Of a stretch of DNA of 64,000 nt, positions 23,925-37,358 are shown in pieces (position 1 is the first letter of the stretch; every line of letters begins with the position of its first letter). The notes under the pieces are model-generated. The model was not told where the DNA came from. It did not search any database and saw nothing but the letters and a program-made list of their open reading frames with translations. The stretch spans positions 14,849,720-14,913,719 of the forward strand of contig OY978530.1 of NCBI GenBank assembly GCA_963854835.1, read 5' to 3'. Position numbers and translations under genes: made by a program. The stretch is from Megamerina dolium. Taxonomy: Eukaryota > Arthropoda > Insecta > Diptera > Megamerinidae.

Positions 23925-24118
23925 TAAATAAAAGTCAAAAGCTATATTTGATATGAACTTAATTTCTTTTTCGTTGACATTTACTATTATGAAGCCGGGG
24001 GTTAAAAAAAATCCGAACTGATGCTTCTTCTGATAGTCCTACAATCGGAATCTCTAGTTGTCCTATTATTTTGCTTGCATGTACTTAATGCACAGGTGAA
24101 AAGCCTGTGTTCTCTGTT

Positions 24119-24388
<270 letters not shown>

Positions 24389-24513
24389 GCCAATTGCTTG
24401 CCAAAGGGTGGGTACAGTTCGAAGGAAAAATCTTTTCGATAAAATTTGTTATGCTTCAGCCGGGGATTGAACCCATGACCTATAGATCAGAAGGTCAACA
24501 CACTAACCACTGT
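24389..24513 (-). mobile_element. SINE copy S2 (5' head only)
   Basis: The minus strand reads the tRNA-like head (TTAGTGTGTTGACCTTCTGA, about 24,492-24,511, then GGGTTCAATCCCCGG) and the first part of the body up to CCAATTG at 24,389, where it stops against the (TA)n array. The A box is damaged (the region before GTGGTTAG is replaced). The 3' half including the hairpin is missing. Confidence 0.8.
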
Positions 24514-24689
24514 TAGATCTATTAGATAGAACTTGGAAAATATTTCGAAATCGTTTTATCTGGCTCACATCTGTACCAGTGATTTTGGAAACCCTACCTC
24601 ATATATTACATATTATTCAATTATATGCGTCAAGAACAGCTACACGAATAAAGAATTTTAATCTGTGTGAAGCTCTGCGTTCTGGTTTT

Positions 24690-27205
24690 TCATATTATCT
24701 GTTTCTCATCCAGATCTTCTTCGCCGTCGGATTTTCCTTCAGGTTCTTTTAAATTTTCTTTTTCAGCCTTTGTCCTTGACATAGAATGAGTTTTAACCAT
24801 AGCAGCTTCAGGTTCTAATTGTGGTACTCTGTTGAGTGCACCTGTATTAAAATTCTTTTTACCTGGTTTATAAATTATCTCGAAATCAAATTCAGATAGC
24901 CTATGCATGAAACGTGCCAAATGTGATGCCCGGTCTTTTAGGTTTGTAATTCCTCGTAGTGGCTAGTAGTCAATGTAGATTTTGAATGGTTTACCGAGAG
25001 GATAAGCTCGATAATTCTTTACCACCAATACAGTGGCAAGGAATTCCTTTTCAATAGTGTAATACGTTTTCTCAGTATCTCTGAGTGTCCTGCTTGTAAA
25101 GGCAATTGGTTTATCTTCTCCAATTTCTCCAAAGTGCACCTACAGCTTTATTACTAGCATCTGGCAAAAATGATTTGAAAAAATCTGAATGAGCTATATA
25201 TTCTCAACAAATTTTCGGTAATAGCTTACTAAACCTAAAAATGCCTGAACATACAGACATAGAGTCTGTAAAATATCCCATTTCTTAGAAACTGGCACGT
25301 CTCTCTGTTTATCTTTAATTTATGTTTACGTAAAAACTAAAATATTCTTCGAAAGCATGACTCATGTTGTGCCAAATTTCGACCGTAGACGACGATGTCA
25401 TGCAAATGCACGAAGCAATCAATAAGTGATTCATCAATCTTTGAATAGTAGCAGGTACCCCTATTAACCCAAATGGCATTCGGTTAAATTCATAATATCG
25501 GGCACCTGAACAAAAATCAGTTTTTTCTATATCTGATTCTTCCTTTCTTTCTTTCTTTCTTTCTAACTGATCTAATATTAGGGGAATGGGAAAAACATTA
25601 ATTGTGGTATTTAATTTTTCTGAAATCTACTACTATCCTCCATTTTCTTTTACCATCTTCTCCTTCTTTCTTGGGCACTAAAATTATCGGTGCATTCCAT
25701 GGAGAAGAGCTGGGAATAATTATCTCATTTTCCAACATTTTGGTTTACCAGCCCATTGATTTCTTTCTTATGCACTTCTGGTAGCTTGAAGTGTCTTTGA
25801 TTGATTGGCGCCAGGTCTGTCTTTACCTGTATTGTGTGCTTTATACCTGTTGTATAATTATATTTATATATTTATAATATATTTAATTATATTTATTTTG
25901 AACTCATTATTTATAACACACGAATCTGTATTCGTGTTGTTTATCGCATTGCTCGATGTCTCAATGTCTGGTTTGCCCCCTTTTTCTTGCAGAAGTAACA
26001 GGGAGGAACTTTCCTTTGGTTATTTTGGGTATTTACGTTTTTATTTCGGTACTTGTCTATTCTGAGTGGCATCTTGTAATTTCTGTTCTGGTGAATTACC
26101 ACTATTATACTGCCCTCAGTCAGGTAAATGCTATAAGAATATGTTGCTGTATTGAGACTTATATTGGCTCCCGTATTGAACTGAATTTGTCGTTGCCCTC
26201 TCTCAAGCAAGGTAGCCATATTTAGCGCCTTCTCTGCTAGTTGTTCTAATGTGTCTTTCTTACATAGTATATGGATCCAAATCTTCCTCTTAATACACTG
26301 CGTCGCTGTGCATTTTAAATCACTTAACCTCCTTGCAAAAACAGTTATATCTTCCTGGGGTAATTGCCGTGCGAATTGTATTTGGTGCGTGAACATCTCC
26401 ATGTGGACTGTGTTCAAATATGTATTTCGCAGAAGTGTATAAAACTCCTCTAAATTTGCGAATCTTTTACTTAGCACCAAGGTATAAGCATAACCTAGGA
26501 AGAATTCCAACTTATTGTGTATTATGGTTTTTCGTGCTAATTCGCACTCCGCTCCAGGAGTACTGGGACTAGTCTACTGACAGTCTATCCTCTTTCGTCA
26601 ATACGTATTTTGAGGTTCGGTTCCGATTATATTTCTGGTTCTGATGCTGTTTGTATTCTGCCTACAGGTGTACGACGACGAAGTGGTGTCTCTTGTACTA
26701 TGCAATGTTCTCTCTCGAAATTCCTGACTTTTGCTTGTAGTGCACTTAGCTGAAAATAAAACAGGGTGAATTATTCTTACACTTTTATGCTTACACTTTA
26801 TTACTGGTTCCTTTAACATTACTTCTTACTTACTTATGTGGCCTTTCACTTTACTTTCACTTTACTTTACATTATAATCAGCTATTTCACTAATGCTGGA
26901 GGGTCTTGTAAGGATTACAGTATTTTTATTTTCACTATTGCTTGTTCACTGACAATTCAAAACTCGCTGGTAGTTCAGTAAGCTAGTAGCTTATATGCCA
27001 TTTTTCCTAAATCTATCCACATACAAATCTATCAACATACCAGCCTACAATTCACAATCTACTATCGATTCTCACTAAATGTGTGTATGTATGTACTCAT
27101 TGTGTGGGGAAAGTAGCTTTTCAATACTCACTCGTGAGTAGTCCATGTGACTTTAGTTAAAAAAAGAAACCTGAAACTACTACAAGTATTCATGTTTGCA
27201 AAGGA
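24690..27205 (-). mobile_element. Ty3/gypsy LTR retrotransposon relic
   Basis: Minus strand, from high to low: 5' LTR (26,741-27,205), a leader, then gag at 25,941-26,510 (189 open codons: matrix/capsid-like text ending in the zinc-knuckle start CYFCKKKG), then RT from about 25,820 (RHFKLPEVHKKEINGLVNQ) through WRIVVDFRKI-like text, the DDIVVYGRNL-like area eroded at about 25,390, FLGLVSYYRKFVENI (about 25,205) and RNase H ending in LSEFDFEIIYKPGKKNFN (about 24,850). The integrase and 3' LTR are missing. A CTTT repeat (about 25,541-25,565) has expanded inside RT. The protease between gag and RT is not visible. It is the same family as the plus-strand gypsy at 32,225, whose RNase H end is nearly identical. 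Confidence 0.82.
26741..27205 (-). repeat. Gypsy LTR (5' LTR of the minus-strand copy, truncated)
   Basis: The reverse complement shares blocks with the LTR at 38,564-39,097: AACTAAAGTCACATGGACTA against AACTAAAATCACGTGGACTA, then ATGAGTACATACATAC, and the end ACCCTGTTTTATTTTCAGCT. The 3' boundary AGTGCA at 26,741 is inferred from the CA-ending rule and the matching AGTGGCA in the other LTR. The upstream boundary is not preserved. A 22-bp segment at 26,822-26,843 resembles the RTE 3' tail. Confidence 0.65.
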
Positions 27206-28740
27206 TATGCTCCAGTGTAGTGGTCAAATAGTTCCGACTCTCAGCGTGGAAGAATTCTATGAGCTGATAATTCCGAGGGGAATGACTGGGAATCAAACCC
27301 AGAATAGCTAAGGAGTGATGATGCAAAACAGGCTTTTCAGGACCAATTTGGTTTTGCGAAAACAGGAGAGAATATCGAAAAATAGGCGACGGACTAATTC
27401 AACGAAGTATAGTATCAACATCAGAACATAACACATTCCAAAAAGTGTCTAGGCATGGTGTCAAAAGGAGCAGAGATGTCCTAATCATAAACCGACAAAA
27501 TCGACTGAAGACACACTATGTAGAAGAAGATTAAACAATTAAACATATACTTGTCAAATACACAGATTTTCTAAGCGAAAGAAAAGAGAGGCAAAAATAT
27601 GTTAGAGGTAGTAAATTACTCAGGATTACAAGCTGGATGTAAAAAAATACCTAAAAACAGTTTGGAAGAAGGAATTGTAACAAATTTAAAATACTAGAGG
27701 GTGAATAATATACCATAGGGATCGCGGTACAGAGGGAAATATCCTAAGCCCTTACATTCTAAACCTAATCCTGAATATCCATGGTGATAATCAGATCAAT
27801 AAAATTGAAAATACGATTAAACAAAATATCCTGAAAAAATCAAAATCTTTTTTTTTTTGTAAATTTCTAGTATGCTATATAAGATTAGATTTGCAATAGT
27901 TTGGAAGAGAAAGAGAACTTAATCATAAAATGTTTGGGAAGCTGATGAATAACGAGTCATGAAATGATTGTAAAATAGGAGACAGAAGATTGGTAAGAAA
28001 GAATAAGAGAGCTGGAGCCAGGTGATTATTCTGATGAACACCAACATTTATATTTTTCGAAAACACCGTTTTGAATAGAACTTTTTAATATGGGGAGACA
28101 AATAAAATCTCAACCGGCAGACGAACATGTGCAGTAAGGTAGATCGCCCCGCATACAAAAAAAAACTTTCTTTTTGATTTCACCTGTTAATACTCGTACA
28201 TAACATAAGTAATACATAACATAAATAACATGGTTATATGTACATAACATAAATAATACATACATAAGTAGAATAGACATAATTTGTTAACATTTACAAA
28301 ACAATTTTCTTTTTTGCACAACAAATTTTGTATACTCACATACGAAATTCTCCACTTTTCAATGGTAGCTTACAAAAGTGCTACATTAGTGTTTCGCACG
28401 AGAAATGGATTATGCAATTTGCTCTGAATAACACCTTGATTATAAATATATTATTTTTTCCTATGTTATTTAGTAGTAAAAAATTGTATAAAAACTCAAA
28501 ATTTTTAAAAATGAAGGGACTTCGATTTTATCAGCAAAGGCTATTCTTTTGCAATTAACCGCTATCCTTGGTACAACCACCAGAGTAATTCTAAATTAAA
28601 ACTCTTGGTATAAGCACCAGAGTATAATTCGGTAGCAACAAAAGAGTTTCCCCGACGTGATCACGCCACAGTGATCAATTAAAATACAAGGGCACCAGTG
28701 TGAGCCATCCACATTATCACAGTTATAAACACTTTCAATT
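27206..28740. other. Unassigned interval
   Basis: No convincing gene. Around 27,520-27,600 (+) a few residues (IKHILVKYTDFLSER) could be the tail of a LINE C-terminal region, but this is weak. At 28,190-28,290 there is a degenerate tandem array of TACATAACATAA-like units. The plus-strand frame at 28,328-28,558 is unrecognised. Confidence 0.35.
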
Positions 28741-30960
28741 AAGGAGGATCTCATTCAGCAGCAGGATGCTACAGCTGCCGCTATCAACAAACTTATTGCT
28801 ACCCTCAAAAAGGCACCACTTGGCAGACGAACATTGGAATACTGTTCGTTGAAAGGCAACGAGTTAACGGCCTTATCGAAAAAATTCAACAAAACTGATT
28901 ATCTCTTGTGAAGCAATTTCGGAACAGAACTTGATTATCCATATTTTTAAATGGATACGTTTCGAGCAATCGGCACCATCTTTGCAGATGCACAGGCCGT
29001 CATAGAAGTCAAGTCACCATGGCAAAGGCGAAATCGACAATACCCGCAAATTCGATAAATCCTAACATGGGCGATGCAGAACCAAAGGGGCCGACTCCCA
29101 AGTCGCCAATATCCACAAACCGAACAACAGCGGCACCATCAGCTTCAGCACAAGAATCAACCTTAACAGCACAATGTGAGGAATTACGACGGCTGAACAC
29201 AATGATGCCAGCATTACAAAGAATCCTGTCGGGACTATCCAATCACGAAGAGCCTCCACAGTATTACTAATTTAAATTTGACATAATCAAACAATAGTGG
29301 AGTCAAATCCCAGACGGATCTGGGAGCTATACTCAGATCCTACTCGTTATGGATATAATCAAAATCAGTACTTTGCATTAGAAACTATAGTGCAAAACCA
29401 ATTGATAGCATTATCAATTGAGTTAGAGGGGGTTTCTATTTCAGTCAGTAGATAGAGAAATCTGCCCCATAGATGAACAGCCACCTTCAATTCAGGACCA
29501 GACACATTACAATTACCTAAAATTGAGTTACCAAAATTCAATGGTGACTATCTTCAATGGAGGCAGTTTAAGAATTTATTTACAGAATTGGTTGCAAAAC
29601 AGCCAACTCCAGCATGCCATACATGCTTCCTTAAATTTAGTTTGTCTAGGGAAGAAGAATTATTAATATGTCATTTCATTACGCCAGCATCCAGTTATTA
29701 TGCCGCCTGGAAGGTAATAAATGACCGATAAGAATATTCTTGCTTACTAATCAACGCCTCACGCCTCGATAATGTGGCTTCCAATAACTTTCCATGACAC
29801 TACCATGAAATGTATCTTGAATCTCCAGTCCCTTGTACTATCCACGGAGACCTGGGATACCATGCAGCTATATATACTAATTCAACATTTGAGTAAGAGT
29901 GCATGTGCATTATGGGAACAATCATTGCTCGATCCAAACCTGATGCCATCTCTGAAAGAATTCCTGAAATTTTTACAACGGAGGTTTCACGCTTTAGAGG
30001 ATCTTATCTCGCAAGGAAGCAAGGACCACGCCGATCAACGCAGCAAGGTATATCATGCTCTCAGTAAGACAGTATACTGTGCAAACAATCGCATGCCCTG
30101 TACAAATGCCAAGTGTTTTTGAGATTAACTCCAGAGCTGCGCTTAAATCATGTACAGAAGGCCAAACACTATGTGAATTGCCTTAAGAGTGGATGCAGAG
30201 AACAATCTTGCCTTTCTGGTAATTGTGCAAAATAATAGAAACAACACAACACTCTATTACATTTAGAAATACCCAGAGCACCTTTCATGTCAAATACTGC
30301 CGTAAAATTGAGTACTGTAAAACTCCAACCAGGGAAAGACAGTGGTGTGTCATTAATGACAATACACAAGCCATCAGCGCCAGCAGTTATACTCAGCACA
30401 GTACTAATCTTCATTACTGAATGGATCTCAGGCTAATTTCATAACCAAACGATTAGGAACCAAGCTAGGACTCCATAAAACCACGTGTATATTGGGCATA
30501 GAAGGCATTGGTAAAAAAAATACCTAGTAGCAGAACGAATTAATGTCGAAATCAGCTTTTCAACAAATGAATTTACAAAATGATTGGAGGTACATATATT
30601 GCCAGAAAAATGATCCAAAGTTCAACGAAGCTAGAAGAATTGATTTACTAATCGAAGCAGAATTATTTTACAAGATGATGGACAAGTTTTGCTATTAGAT
30701 TAAATTCCGATCACCGTCACAGTTATTACGAAAATATTCCTGCAACGGGTTTGGAAATTAAATCTTGATTGGTATGCAGCTCTACAACATGAACTCCATT
30801 TTAAAAATTTGACACCGAATGTGAATTATCAAGAATGTCACTGTTCAGTGCCGTCTTTTTGGACAAGAAACGCCAGAAGAAGTTCAACTCCATATCTTTG
30901 GAGATGCATTCGAGAAAGATTATGGTGTCGTGATGAACGCTATAACGAGAACTAAAAATC
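28741..30960 (+). mobile_element. BEL/Pao gag-protease relic
   Basis: Gag is recognisable from its N-terminal part (about 28,790: LIATLKKAPLGRRTLEYC) through MDTFRAIGTIFADAQAVIE (about 28,950), an 83-codon open stretch at 29,019-29,270 with SASAQESTLTAQCEELRRLN, the LPKFNGDYLQWRQF-like motif across frames near 29,530, and the zinc-knuckle region (30,100-30,250: AKHYVNCLKSGC, CNRKHNTLLH-like). A protease-like segment follows (GSQANFITKRL-like at about 30,430 and IDLLIEAELFYKMM at 30,640). The next recognised piece is LHIFGDAFEKDYGVV (about 30,885), which belongs after RT, so protease end and RT are deleted. Many stops and frameshifts. Confidence 0.78.
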
Positions 30961-31029
30961 AACTCATTGTACGATTTGTTTGTGCAAAATCTCTTGTACC
31001 AAACATCATCAACAAATTGAAACAGAATT

Positions 31030-31645
31030 TCAAAAGATCGAAGCATTTATGGCCGGATTGAATGCCACGTTCGGCAATGTGCAAAAGAATTTGAAAAGGA
31101 AAACAAAGTCGACAAAGTCATATTTGAGTCAAGGATCCCGTTGGTCAAGTATAATGACTTTGAACTATTGTCATTAATAGCTTTTCCATGGCAAGTAAAC
31201 AAACTCAGAACCAACTTTCCGTTCCTCATCGTGAATTTACATCGGGATCAGTACTAGTCATTAAGTGTAGAGGATCTCCACAGCTGCATATCAACCAAGG
31301 CGGAGTATTATTTATGTCAACAACAACACCCAATTTATAATTATGGATTGGAAGTTGGCCAAAATCAAGCCATATCGAAATGGACCGCACTGGTTTCAAA
31401 TACATGATCCCAATATGTGGTTGTACTCTATGAACAAGGTGACTACAATCAACGAAGTCTGTGGAACAACAACAACTCCATTAATGCAACATTATCTGAA
31501 ACAATTGCGAATAGAATTAGTAACTGAACTGGGACAGCATGATATCCCTCATTACACCATAAGCTACTTGATCATTGCACTAATCATTGGAACACTTATC
31601 GTAGGACGTTGGAAACAACCACGTCAGCGAAGAATAAAATCATAA
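31030..31645 (+). pseudogene. Envelope-like ORF remnant of an LTR retrotransposon
   Basis: Downstream of the BEL pol scraps, on the same strand, frames resemble the C-terminal half of the fusion-type envelope protein carried by some insect LTR retroelements (errantiviruses and roo-like BEL elements). A 100-codon open stretch (31,343-31,645) has a NMWLYSMNK segment followed by one Cys, then a C-terminal hydrophobic segment (about residues 74-90, YLIIALIIGTLIVG) followed by a basic tail, fitting a single-pass membrane anchor. Upstream text is split by stops and frameshifts and no cleavage site or fusion peptide is seen, so it is non-functional. Assignment is by overall pattern and position. Confidence 0.5.
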
Positions 31646-32224
31646 TCCACAACAAGACAAGCGTCAATCGCCTCTAATCATCCATATATTGAATTGAACA
31701 GGGTGTATGGGTCACATAGCATACAGCATTCGACACCTAATTTGAAAGATGCTGAAAGATTCTCAAAACAATGTTTTTTCTCAAGTCTTTTGGAACCAGC
31801 CAAAATGTTTTTTTTTTAACATAACTCAGTTGTTCATTGGCAGACTTAAAAAAATAAGAACATGTTGAAAAGGTTTCAGGGAGGACTACAATCGCCTAGT
31901 CATATATAGGTGAAATTGAACAAGCTTCTAAAAAATTATATTAAGTTCCGCTGATTTTACCCAAACAACATTTTATCTATTATTACCATCATTACATACT
32001 ATCTATTATTACCCTTTAAGAACCATAAAACATTCCCTTTTGAAGTTTGAAACTAGCTCTAAAACTAAGAGAGTAATGACAAAGTGAAATTTTCATTAAG
32101 GGTTAATACCACCCTATAGAAAGAAGTTGTTTTATTTTAAGAGATGAATTAATCTAGAGTAGTATGGGGCTTCAACCCATTAAAATCGTCCGTATAATAT
32201 CCGTTTAAACACGTTTTTCCCATT
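31646..32224. other. Spacer between BEL and gypsy relics
   Basis: No coding motif. It might contain the 3' LTR of the BEL element or the eroded 5' portion of the following gypsy element, but no LTR ends or primer-binding site could be recognised. Confidence 0.4.
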
Positions 32225-34365
32225 CCCCGCATCGATGAAATATTAGACCAGTTAGGTCATTGTAGATATTTCACTACACTACGTCAAGTGTTATTGAAAG
32301 AATCAGACAGAGAAAAAACAGCTTTTAGTACAGGTGATGGGTACTATGAATTTAATAGAAATCCTTTCAGCTTGACAGGAGCCCCTGCCACCTTCCAAAG
32401 ACTAATGAACCATGTACTAACAGTACTTCAAGGTATAGCTTGTTTTGTGTATTTGGATGACAATGTCGTCTATGGTCGGAACTTGTCACAACATGAATCG
32501 CGTTTACGAAGAGTATTTGGACTTTTACGTAAACATAACTTGAAGTTAAATACAGAAAAGTCCCAGTTTCTACGAAAAGAGATAATTTACCTAGGCCATA
32601 AATGCACTGAGGAAGGAGCGTTACCAGACCCTGGCAAGGTGGAATGTGTTAAAAATATTCCTGTGCCAAAAAATAAGAAAGATATTTGGGCATTTTTAGG
32701 TTTAGTAAATTATTACCGAAAATTTGTTGAGAATATCGCTAGTATGACACTGCTCAGAAAAGACGCGAGATTTGAAAGGACAGAAAAAAGTCAGAAAGCT
32801 TTTGAAGATTTGACGCAAGCAATTTGCTCTCCGCCAATTTTAGCCTACCCAGGTTTTTCTAAACCTCTTGTGTTAACAACAGATGTCAGCAACGAGGCAG
32901 TAGGTGCAATTCTATCACAATGTGAAATTGGAAAAGATAGACCAATGGTCTTTGCGAGCAGGGCGCTCAGTGATACTGAGAAAAGGTATTCCGGCATAGA
33001 ATAGGAATTCCTGGCCATCGTGTGGGCTGTGAAGAATTATCGAACTTATCTACTTGGTAGACCGTTCAAGATCTACACCCACCACCAGCAACTACTAGGA
33101 ATTGCAAACCTAAGCGATCAGACAACACGTTTAGCACATTTCAGGCACAAATTATCCGAATTTGATTTTGAAATAATTTATAAACCAGGTAAAAGAAATT
33201 TAAATGCAGACGCACTCAGCAGAGTACCATAGCCAGAACATGAAATAGCTATGGTTAAGACTCGTTCTATGGGGAGAGACAAATTTGAAGACTAAAATAC
33301 AAAAGACCCTGGAGGAAATTTCGACGACGAGCAGGACCTGGTTAAGGAAGCAGAAAATACAGAAAACGAAAATGCGGAGCTGCTCATTAATGAAAAGGAC
33401 GTAATGACGGTACTACGCAATTTCCACGATTCACCATTAGGAGGACATCAGGGTGCACTAAAAACTTATTTCAGAATTAGAAGACAATATACACCATACA
33501 GTAACCAAATTAAAGATTATGTAAAATTTTGTAAAAAATGCCAAATCAACAAAAGCTAAAGGCTTACCAAAATGACAATGACATTGACCGACACGCCTTC
33601 AAGACCATTTTAAAATGTTTATATAGGCATGGTTGGAATTCTCCCAGAAACCACATCGGGAAATAAGTACATTCTTACTTTTCAAGATGATTTTTCAAAA
33701 TTTTTCATTTATGTACCTATTCCTGATGCAGAATCTAGCACAGTAGCAAAAGCTTTTTACAACAAGGTTATTATACGCTACAACATACCAAAAATTTTAG
33801 TCACAGATAATGGTATGAATTTTACATCAAAATTGTTCTCAGATACATGCAAGATGGTAGGTATTAAAAAATTACATATAACGCCACAGACCCTTAGTGG
33901 AATATCTTAGGTATTTCGTTAAAGAAGATGGTTCAAATTGAGATCAGTAGTTGGCGTCAGCAATACATGTTCACAACAATACAGTACATACTACCACCAA
34001 ACGAACACCTTTCAGCATACTATACGGCTTTAACCGACATGCCAACAAATCTAAAAACTAACAGAACACCATTGTACAACGCAGAAGACCAAAATAAGTT
34101 ATTAAAATATCAAATACAGAGGTTCCACGAACTAATTAAGGAAAATTAGGAAAAGGCAAAGGAAAACGCCTAGAGACAGTACGACAAGAACATACACTCG
34201 ATAAGTTTTAGAGTAGGAGAAAAGGTTTTATGAAAAAATCAAACGAGAAAAACAAATTTAGTCCCATTTGTACTGGACCATACGAAATAGTAAACATAAA
34301 CAGTCCAGTGACAACGACTATACAAATTGGACGCAATGGAAAGAGTACAACAATAATTTAATAAA
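32225..34365 (+). mobile_element. Ty3/gypsy pol (RT, RNase H, integrase), broken
   Basis: This is the best-preserved gypsy copy. RT: RIDEILDQLGH at 32,230, FSLTGAPATFQRLMNHV (about 32,370), catalytic FVYLDDNVVYG (about 32,443-32,475; YLDD intact), FLGLVNYYRKFVENI (about 32,695). RNase H starts at TTDVSNEAVGAILSQ (about 32,880); a TAG at 33,002 interrupts it, and it resumes to NLNADALSRVP (33,232). Integrase: HHCC-like HDSPLGGHQGAL and FCKKCQINK (33,430-33,560), core with FQDDFSKFFIYVPI (about 33,680) and VTDNGMNF (about 33,800). The segment that should hold the final Glu is deleted after 33,905. The C-terminal domain is scattered up to 34,365. The RT start is truncated. Gag is not seen upstream. 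Confidence 0.85.
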
Positions 34366-35060
34366 ATATTTCCACCAAAATTAGATTAATATTAAATTCG
34401 CTGATCCAAACCTCCACAAAAAACACCCTACAATAACATAATATCGAGTATGCAGAAAAGCATGAGAAAGAAACGTGCAAAACAAAGATAACTAGAATAC
34501 TACAAATATGCAAAAAAAAACAAAATTTCCGTAAAAAAAATAAATTAAAAAAGAAATAATAATAATAATAAAATTAATAGCACTTTGACCATGTGAAGCA
34601 AAATGCATAACAATGTAGCACCTGCACAATAACTTGAGAACGTCACTAAAAATAATAAGGTATATAGATATAAAAGAATCAATTTACAGATAGAGTGCAC
34701 ATTACACAAGCAAATGCACAACTATGAAAATATTTGTTTTGGGCATGAAAGTATAAAATTCCTAAACATAATAATTAAAATAATTCCAACATATAAGAAT
34801 ATTTATTAAAAGAAACACTTTCTAGATGCAAGAAAAATAATAATAATACAGGAATCAAATATCGTTTTATAATATAAAATTTAATAGATTGACAATTATG
34901 GGAATGGTATGAGAATTACATTTATTTATTTTTTCTTTCTCCTTTCCTTTAGTTTATTACTTAATTTTTGACAAAAATAAAATAAAATATTGATATATAC
35001 AAAAAATACTTAAAATGTCCCCATTAATATCTTATAAGGATACGGTGCCTCAAGAAATAT

Positions 35061-35062
<2 letters not shown>
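34366..35062. other. AT-rich interval, no gene
   Basis: Very AT-rich DNA with short AATAAT runs (34,555-34,570). It lies between the gypsy integrase and a (TA)n array and could be gypsy 3' non-coding sequence. No motif supports any gene. Confidence 0.4.
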
Positions 35063-35133
<71 letters not shown>

Positions 35134-35150
35134 TATATATATACATATGC

Positions 35151-35182
<32 letters not shown>

Positions 35183-35184
35183 GC

Positions 35185-35236
<52 letters not shown>

Positions 35237-35251
35237 TTATATATATATATA

Positions 35252-35319
<68 letters not shown>
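35063..35319. repeat. (TA)n microsatellite
   Basis: About 257 bases of TA with ATATGCATATAT interruptions. Tyr-Ile frames on both strands are artefacts. Confidence 0.95.
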
Positions 35320-35324
35320 TCTGT

Positions 35325-35662
35325 CAAATAAGTACCCGGAAATTCTCATTTTTAATTTTCCCTCTGAGAATATTTCAAAAAAAAGGTTGGCACAACTGTC
35401 AGCCACTATTCTGTGAATTTTTATTGCTATGTGTCATTTAGTTTGGTTACGGCGTCATTAGGAACAAGTCAACCTTTTGTGTGCGTTGCGATTTCTTCTC
35501 GCCCCTCTTTGATCGATTTATACCAATCGTAAACTCGAGTTTTCGACATGGTTGAATCACCAAATGTTTTTTTTTCAACATTTCCAACGTTTTGCCACAA
35601 GAAATTTCGTTTGAAACTCAAAATTTCACACAAACTCTTTGTTCGATATTTTTATCCATAGT
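35325..35662 (-). mobile_element. Mariner N-terminal fragment
   Basis: The minus strand from ATG at 35,657-35,659 reads MDKNIEQRVCVKF, then TFGDSTMSKTRVYDWYKSIK and EGREE (about 35,470-35,560). This is the helix-turn-helix N-terminus of a mariner transposase. Past that point the sequence runs directly into what looks like the element's non-coding end (35,320-35,450), so nearly all of the transposase is missing. One side abuts (TA)n and the other abuts RTE copy b. Confidence 0.65.
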
Positions 35663-35673
35663 AAATATATATA

Positions 35674-37358
35674 TACTTACTTACTTATGTGGCCATAACA
35701 ACCGAATATCTATTTAGGCCGAAAATAACATGCTTCGCCAGCCATCTCTGTTCTTCGCTAGCTGGCGCCAGTTAGAAATTCCAAGCGCCGTCAGGTTCTC
35801 CAGTACTTGGTCTTTCCACCTGAGGTTTGGTCTTCCTCTTCTGCGTCGTCCTCCAGCGGGTTCCGAATATAACACCTTCTTAGCTGGTGCGTGTTCTTCC
35901 ATTCGCTCGACATGACCTAGCCAGCGCAGCCGCTGGATTTTGATGCGCTATGTCAATATCGGCATACAGCTCGTACAGCTCATGGTTGTACCTTATTCGA
36001 TAATCGCCACCAATGCAAATAGGTCCAAAGATCTTGCGTAGGACTTTTCTCTCGAAAACTCCAAGTATTCGCTCATCCGAGGTGGCATTTGTCCAGGCTT
36101 CAGCGCCATATGTTAGGACATTCATGATGAGAGACTTGTAGAGTGTAGTTTTCGTTCTTCGAGAGAGGGCTCGACTTCTCAATTGCTTACTCAGCCCAAA
36201 GTAACACCTGTTAGCAAGAGTTATCCTACGCATGATCTCCAAGCTGACGTCATTACTGCTGTTAATGCTGGTTCCAAGATAGACAAAGTCCCTTACTACT
36301 TCAAAAGCGTAGTTGTCAACAGTGACGTGCTGTCCAAGACGCCGGGACTCTTTGTTTGTTGACACTAGATACTTCGTCTTGCCCTCGTTCACCGTGAGAC
36401 CCATCCGACGCGACTCTCTTTCCAACTCTGAGAATGCTGCACTGACTGCTCGCGTGTTCATGCCGATTATGTCAATATCGTCGGCATACGCTAACAGCAT
36501 GACACTTTTGTTGAAGATAGTGCCATTATGTCGTAGATCAGCAGCTCGTATTATTTTCTCCATAATAAGATTGAAGAAGTCGCACGATAACGAATCACCT
36601 TGTCTGTAACCCCGTTCGGTATTAAACGGTGCGGAGAGGTCCTTCCCAATTTTCACTGCACAACGGGAGTTATGCAGTGTCATTCTACAAAGTCGAATGA
36701 GCTTTGCAGGAATACCGAACTCAGACATTGTTGCGTAGAGGTAATCCCTTACCGGGCTGTCGAAAGCGGCTTTATAATCAACAAATAGGTGGTGTGTGTC
36801 GATCTGTTTTTCTTGCGTCTTCTCCAGGATTTGGCGCAGTGTGAAAATCTGGTCGATGGTGGATTTACCAGGTCTGAAGCCACAGTGATAAGGTCCAATC
36901 AGATTGCTGAGCATAGGCTTCAACCTTTCACACAGTACGCTCGATAGAACCTTGTATGCGATGCTTAGGAGACTTATTCCACTGTAGTTGGCGCAAATTG
37001 TGGGGTCTCCTTTTTTATGTACAGGACAGAGAACACTGAGCCTCCAATCATCAGGCATGCTTTCATCCGACCATATTCTGCTTATGAGGTGGTGCATGCG
37101 GGTGAGCAGCTCATCGCCTCCGGTCTTAAACAACTCGGCAGGCAGGCCATCAGCACCTGCAGCTTTGTTGTTCTTCAGCCTTAAAATGGCCGTTTCAACC
37201 TCGTCATAGTCGGGTGGTGGAACATCAACACCATCATCTGTAATTGGGGTTATCGGGCATTCTCCTCCACTGGCGGAATTGTTCGTAGCATCGCCATTCA
37301 GTAACGTGGAGAAGTGTTCCCTCCATAGGCTCAGTACACTCTGGACATCCGTAACCAG

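Noticed and set aside
28190..28290. TACATAACATAA-like tandem array as a regulatory satellite
   Set aside because: Short, irregular and AT-rich; consistent with simple-sequence drift.
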